Source: Peptococcaceae bacterium (lineage in GTDB: Bacteria; Bacillota; Peptococcia; Peptococcales; Peptococcaceae). Taken from it: DNA of 36,974 nt. The notes under the pieces are model-generated. The model was not told where the DNA came from, searched no databases, and saw only the letters and a program-made list of their open reading frames with translations. The stretch is taken from assembly GCA_030524315.1 (NCBI GenBank), contig JAUNGU010000014.1, positions 1 through 36,974 of the forward strand, written 5' to 3'. How positions within the stretch are numbered: the stretch's first letter is position 1; every line of letters starts with the position of its first letter. The position numbers and the translations under genes were made by a program. Positions 34,077-36,974 of this stretch are shown here, piece after piece.

Positions 34077-34973
34077 TTATAACAAAGAGGTCACAATGTT
34101 GACCAGCTCTTTTGTCAGTGGATTTGGTGGATTGCTCGGATAGAGGGCCGTATGATAAATAATCTGCTTGGCGCCGTCGAGGTATTTTGAAACATAGCGC
34201 TTGCTGTCAAATAAGTGCATATAGACGTAGCGTGGCATGAGGGAGACAATGTCCATTTCACACAGCGCGCGACGGTGGAATTCGATATTATCCGAGGTGT
34301 AGAGTGCCAGATTTGAGCGGTCGTCGCTGTCAGGCTTGAGGGGCACAATATCCAAATAGGTGAAGGTGCGCTTGATGATATCCTCCTGCTCGACGATTTC
34401 TTTTTTTGCCAGCTCTGATTGCGAGGACACACAGGCCACCAAGCGATCGCTGAGCAGTACATGATGGTGGAAGGCGTTCTTATCCAGGCTTTTTAGCTGA
34501 TCGAGAAAGAAATGGTCGTTGATGCTCAAAAAAGCCAAGTCGCATTTGCCTTCGATGACGCTCGGAAAAATATTTTTGTAAGAGATTTCTTTGACTGATA
34601 GACGAATGTTGGGGTAGGTTTTCTGGAAAATCGACAGCGCCTTCGGCAGCATATTTGCCAGGAGTACCGATGAGCTGTAAATATTGAGACGCTTAATTTT
34701 CAAGCGTCCTTTTTTTTGTTCAAGAGAAAAATTGGTTTTCAGATCATCCACCTGGCGAATGAAGGGATCGCTGATTTTCAAGAGCTCCTCAGCCTCATTT
34801 GTGAGTGCAACGCCAAAGGGTGAGCGCTCCAAAAGAATGGTATCGAGTTCCTTTTCGAGCTGCTGAATATTATTAGACAGCGATTGCTGTGAAATATAAA
34901 AACGTTTCGCTGTTTTTGATATGGAATGGGAAAATTGTAAATCACTTAAATAACGCAGTTGATCGATTCTCAT
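34077..34973 (-). CDS. LysR-family transcriptional regulator (third)
   Basis: The 298-residue LTTR has its N-terminal helix-turn-helix in the SISKTAKRFYISQQSLSNNI region (about 17-36) and an effector domain from about residue 92. It is strongly A+T-biased and Lys/Ile-rich compared with the two LysR proteins at 22-24 kb and is not closely similar to them. GAGAGGAG precedes the ATG at 34971-34973. It converges on the GH3 operon and diverges from the phosphodiesterase-like gene. Both are plausible targets: the GH3 promoter carries an LTTR-type dyad, and the divergent promoters here overlap. Confidence 0.92.
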   Translation of the reverse strand: MRIDQLRYLSDLQFSHSISKTAKRFYISQQSLSNNIQQLEKELDTILLERSPFGVALTNEAEELLKISDPFIRQVDDLKTNFSLEQKKGRLKIKRLNIYSSSVLLANMLPKALSIFQKTYPNIRLSVKEISYKNIFPSVIEGKCDLAFLSINDHFFLDQLKSLDKNAFHHHVLLSDRLVACVSSQSELAKKEIVEQEDIIKRTFTYLDIVPLKPDSDDRSNLALYTSDNIEFHRRALCEMDIVSLMPRYVYMHLFDSKRYVSKYLDGAKQIIYHTALYPSNPPNPLTKELVNIVTSLL

Positions 34974-35049
34974 TGATGCGTCTCCTCTCGCTCAAATCTG
35001 CCACAACGTCCCGGCGTAACCACACAGGATTATTTTGTAGCCTGCATCT

Positions 35050-35078
35050 ATTTTAAACAAAATCTAACTGTTTGTAAA
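35050..35078 (-). promoter_or_regulatory. Putative promoter of the third LysR gene
   Basis: On the minus strand TTTACA (35073-35078) and TAAAAT (35050-35055) are 17 bases apart. Its -35 overlaps the -35 of the divergent promoter, so the two are likely coordinated. Confidence 0.5.
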
Positions 35079-35101
35079 TTATGAAAATTATAAATTACAA
35101 T
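35072..35101 (+). promoter_or_regulatory. Putative promoter of the phosphodiesterase-like gene
   Basis: TTGTAA (35072-35077) and TACAAT (35096-35101) are 18 bases apart, giving a start near 35108. TTGTAA and TTACAA (35095-35100) form an inverted repeat flanking the spacer, a possible regulator site. A T8 tract follows in the leader at 35129-35136. Confidence 0.5.
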
Positions 35102-35158
35102 TGAAGCATGAAATAACGTTGCAATCGATTTTTTTTATGAGATATGGAGGAGTCAAAA

Positions 35159-36974
35159 ATGCCTAAAGCAGAAAAAATTGCCGTTCTTGGTGTAGATGCA
35201 ATGGATCCACGCCTAACAAGAAAATATGTGGACATGGGCATCATGCCAAATGTCAAAAAACTCATCGAATCTGGTTCAGCACGTCATGACCTGATGCTCT
35301 TGGGTGCGCTGCCAACCGTTACCCCACCACAGTGGACCACCTTGGCAACCGGCGCATATCCATCGACCCACGGGATCACCGCTTTCTATCGCCAGGGTGG
35401 CGACCTGGATATGGTCAATCTGAACTTTAGCTCAGAAAATTGCCTGGCTGAACAGCTTTGGAATGTGACCGCAGAAGCGGGCAAGAAAACTCTCGTTTGG
35501 CACTGGCCAGGGAGCGCTTGGCCACCAAGCAGCGACAGCCCAAATCTGCACGTCGTCGATGGGACATCCCCAGGGGGCGTCAACATGAGTTCTGCACAGG
35601 TTGACGTCGAGTTCCTCGTCATTGCCAACGAAGAAAACGACACCATCGCTTATCGCTCCGGTGCCATGACCTCCGATGCAAAAGTGCCTTGCGTTGTCAC
35701 TGGCTTGGGCGATGAAAAGAAGCAAAAGAAAAACACCGGTATGGCCGGTCTGATGCAGAGAAAAATGGACAATGGCTTCCGCCTCTACATTATGGACCCT
35801 TGGAAAGACGGCCAGGGTGGTTCCAACCGAATCCCTGCCGACGTTGCCTACTCTTCCCTGAAGCCAGCACAAAAATGGGCCTTCGACGTACCGGAAGGCG
35901 CCAAGGAATTTGTGATTTTGCTCTCCGGTGGTTTGATCAGACGTCCAGCGCTGGTGCTGAAAAACGAAGATGGCATCTATGACCACGTAGCCATCTACAA
36001 GAACAAGAAAACTGAAGAGCCAATGGTCACCATCAAGAATCGCGAATATGTCCGCGACATCATTGATGACTGCGTCAAGGATGACGACATGATCAAGGCC
36101 TCCAGAGACATGCGTGTGCTGGAAATTGCCGAAGATGGTTCGAAGGTTAGAATGTGGGTTTCCGCATCGATGAACATCAGCGCCGACATGATGTGGTCGC
36201 CAAAGAGCCTCTACAAAGAAGTTGTCGACAATGTCGGTTATCCATCCCCATGCTCGACCTTGGGCTTTGGTGATTTTGAGCTGATCTACGACTGCATGCA
36301 TCAATGCTGGCAGCACGTTGCCGACTTCCAGGCAGATGCGCTGAACTATCTGATGGAAAACGACGGCTACGAAGTGGTCTTCTCTCACTTCCACGCACCA
36401 GACCTGCAGAAGCACATGTTCATTCGTGACCTGGCAAAGGGTACCGAAAATGTCACCCCAGATCAGTATGAATTCATCATGGAAGCCATCTATAAGCAAA
36501 CCGACGAATACATTGGTAAATTCATGCACTTCCTCGATGAAGGCTGGACCCTCATGGTCGTCTCTGACCACGCACAGGTTTGCCCTAAATATGGCCTACG
36601 CGGCCTCGGCGACACCGGTATGAACGTTCAGATCATGGAAGACCTCGGCTACACCGTGCTCCAGGTCAACGAAGAAACCGGCAAGAAGAAAAAACGCGTC
36701 GACTGGACCAAGACCAAGGCTGTTGCAAACCGCGAAATGCACATCTACCTCAATATCAAGGGCCGCAACCAGCACAAGGTTGGCGATGAAATCATCGATG
36801 GTCTCGTAGATCCAGAGGATCAGTACGAATTGGAAGAACAGATCATCACCGACCTCTACAATATCAAGGACAAGGAATCCGGCAAGCGCATCATCGCTTG
36901 GGCACTGCGTAGAAAGGATGCCCTGCCACTCGGCCTTGGAGGCACCTATCCAGAATGCGGCGACATTATCTACT
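35159..36974 (+). CDS. Alkaline-phosphatase-superfamily protein, type I phosphodiesterase/nucleotide pyrophosphatase-like (3' truncated by window)
   Basis: The frame runs from ATG 35159, after GGAGGAG (35146-35152), off the right edge without a stop, giving at least 605 residues. Metal-site features of the superfamily are in order: Asp13 in VLGVDAMDP, the nucleophile-like Thr55 in LPTVTPPQWTTLATG with His71 in PSTHG, Asp415/His419 in SHFHAPDLQKH, and Asp470-His471 in VVSDHAQ. No signal peptide or membrane helix is seen at the N-terminus, so it is probably cytoplasmic. Members cleave phosphate mono- or diesters or phosphonates, and the substrate cannot be predicted. It diverges from the third LysR gene, its likely regulator. 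Genes beyond the window would clarify its role. Confidence 0.8.
   Translation, partial: MPKAEKIAVLGVDAMDPRLTRKYVDMGIMPNVKKLIESGSARHDLMLLGALPTVTPPQWTTLATGAYPSTHGITAFYRQGGDLDMVNLNFSSENCLAEQLWNVTAEAGKKTLVWHWPGSAWPPSSDSPNLHVVDGTSPGGVNMSSAQVDVEFLVIANEENDTIAYRSGAMTSDAKVPCVVTGLGDEKKQKKNTGMAGLMQRKMDNGFRLYIMDPWKDGQGGSNRIPADVAYSSLKPAQKWAFDVPEGAKEFVILLSGGLIRRPALVLKNEDGIYDHVAIYKNKKTEEPMVTIKNREYVRDIIDDCVKDDDMIKASRDMRVLEIAEDGSKVRMWVSASMNISADMMWSPKSLYKEVVDNVGYPSPCSTLGFGDFELIYDCMHQCWQHVADFQADALNYLMENDGYEVVFSHFHAPDLQKHMFIRDLAKGTENVTPDQYEFIMEAIYKQTDEYIGKFMHFLDEGWTLMVVSDHAQVCPKYGLRGLGDTGMNVQIMEDLGYTVLQVNEETGKKKKRVDWTKTKAVANREMHIYLNIKGRNQHKVGDEIIDGLVDPEDQYELEEQIITDLYNIKDKESGKRIIAWALRRKDALPLGLGGTYPECGDIIY

Overview
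The window looks like chromosomal DNA of a strictly anaerobic member of the Bacillota: fairly high G+C, Gram-positive style Shine-Dalgarno sites (AGGAGG), and a tRNA-Trp T-box leader before trpE. Electron-bifurcating NfnAB, a hybrid cluster protein with its ferredoxin, and many [4Fe-4S] proteins point to an anaerobe with respiratory or fermentative redox metabolism. I cannot name the genus from the sequence.

Layout. 1-9141 (+): 3' end of ppx/gppA, tilS, ftsH, nfnAB, a cupin/carboxymuconolactone decarboxylase pair, then a LytTR response regulator followed by a two-gene membrane module with a LytTR-like direct repeat in front. 9202-11756 (-): adenine deaminase and a Crp/Fnr regulator. 11857-14172 (+): divergent ferredoxin and hcp, with a palindrome placed exactly where a class II Crp/Fnr activator would bind. 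14223-20996 (+): strong promoter, Trp T-box, and a complete trpEGDCFBA operon. 21050-24053 (-): tmcAL and two LysR regulators in one overlapping operon. 24208-27592 (+): ferredoxin, AprA-like flavoprotein and an SLC13-type anion transporter. 27684-28325 (-): a DUF4405-type b-cytochrome. 28560-30513 (+): a second ferredoxin/flavoprotein pair paralogous to the first. 30698-34014 (+): two tandem GH3-family adenylating enzymes. 34077-34973 (-): a third LysR regulator. 35159 to the end (+): a truncated alkaline-phosphatase-superfamily gene, divergent from that LysR gene.

How the parts may work together. The left two thirds is mostly recognisable housekeeping and stress metabolism. The right third (24.1 kb to the end) is an accessory redox and acyl-activation region. 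Two AprBA-like modules lack the active-site residues of fumarate reductase. They sit with an anion importer, a candidate heme b membrane anchor, two GH3 acyl-adenylating enzymes (one with an altered nucleotide loop and a G9 tract), three LysR regulators and a hydrolase. Its substrate cannot be read from sequence, and it is the best candidate here for an undescribed system. Most transcription units end in clear intrinsic terminators, several of them bidirectional between convergent genes.
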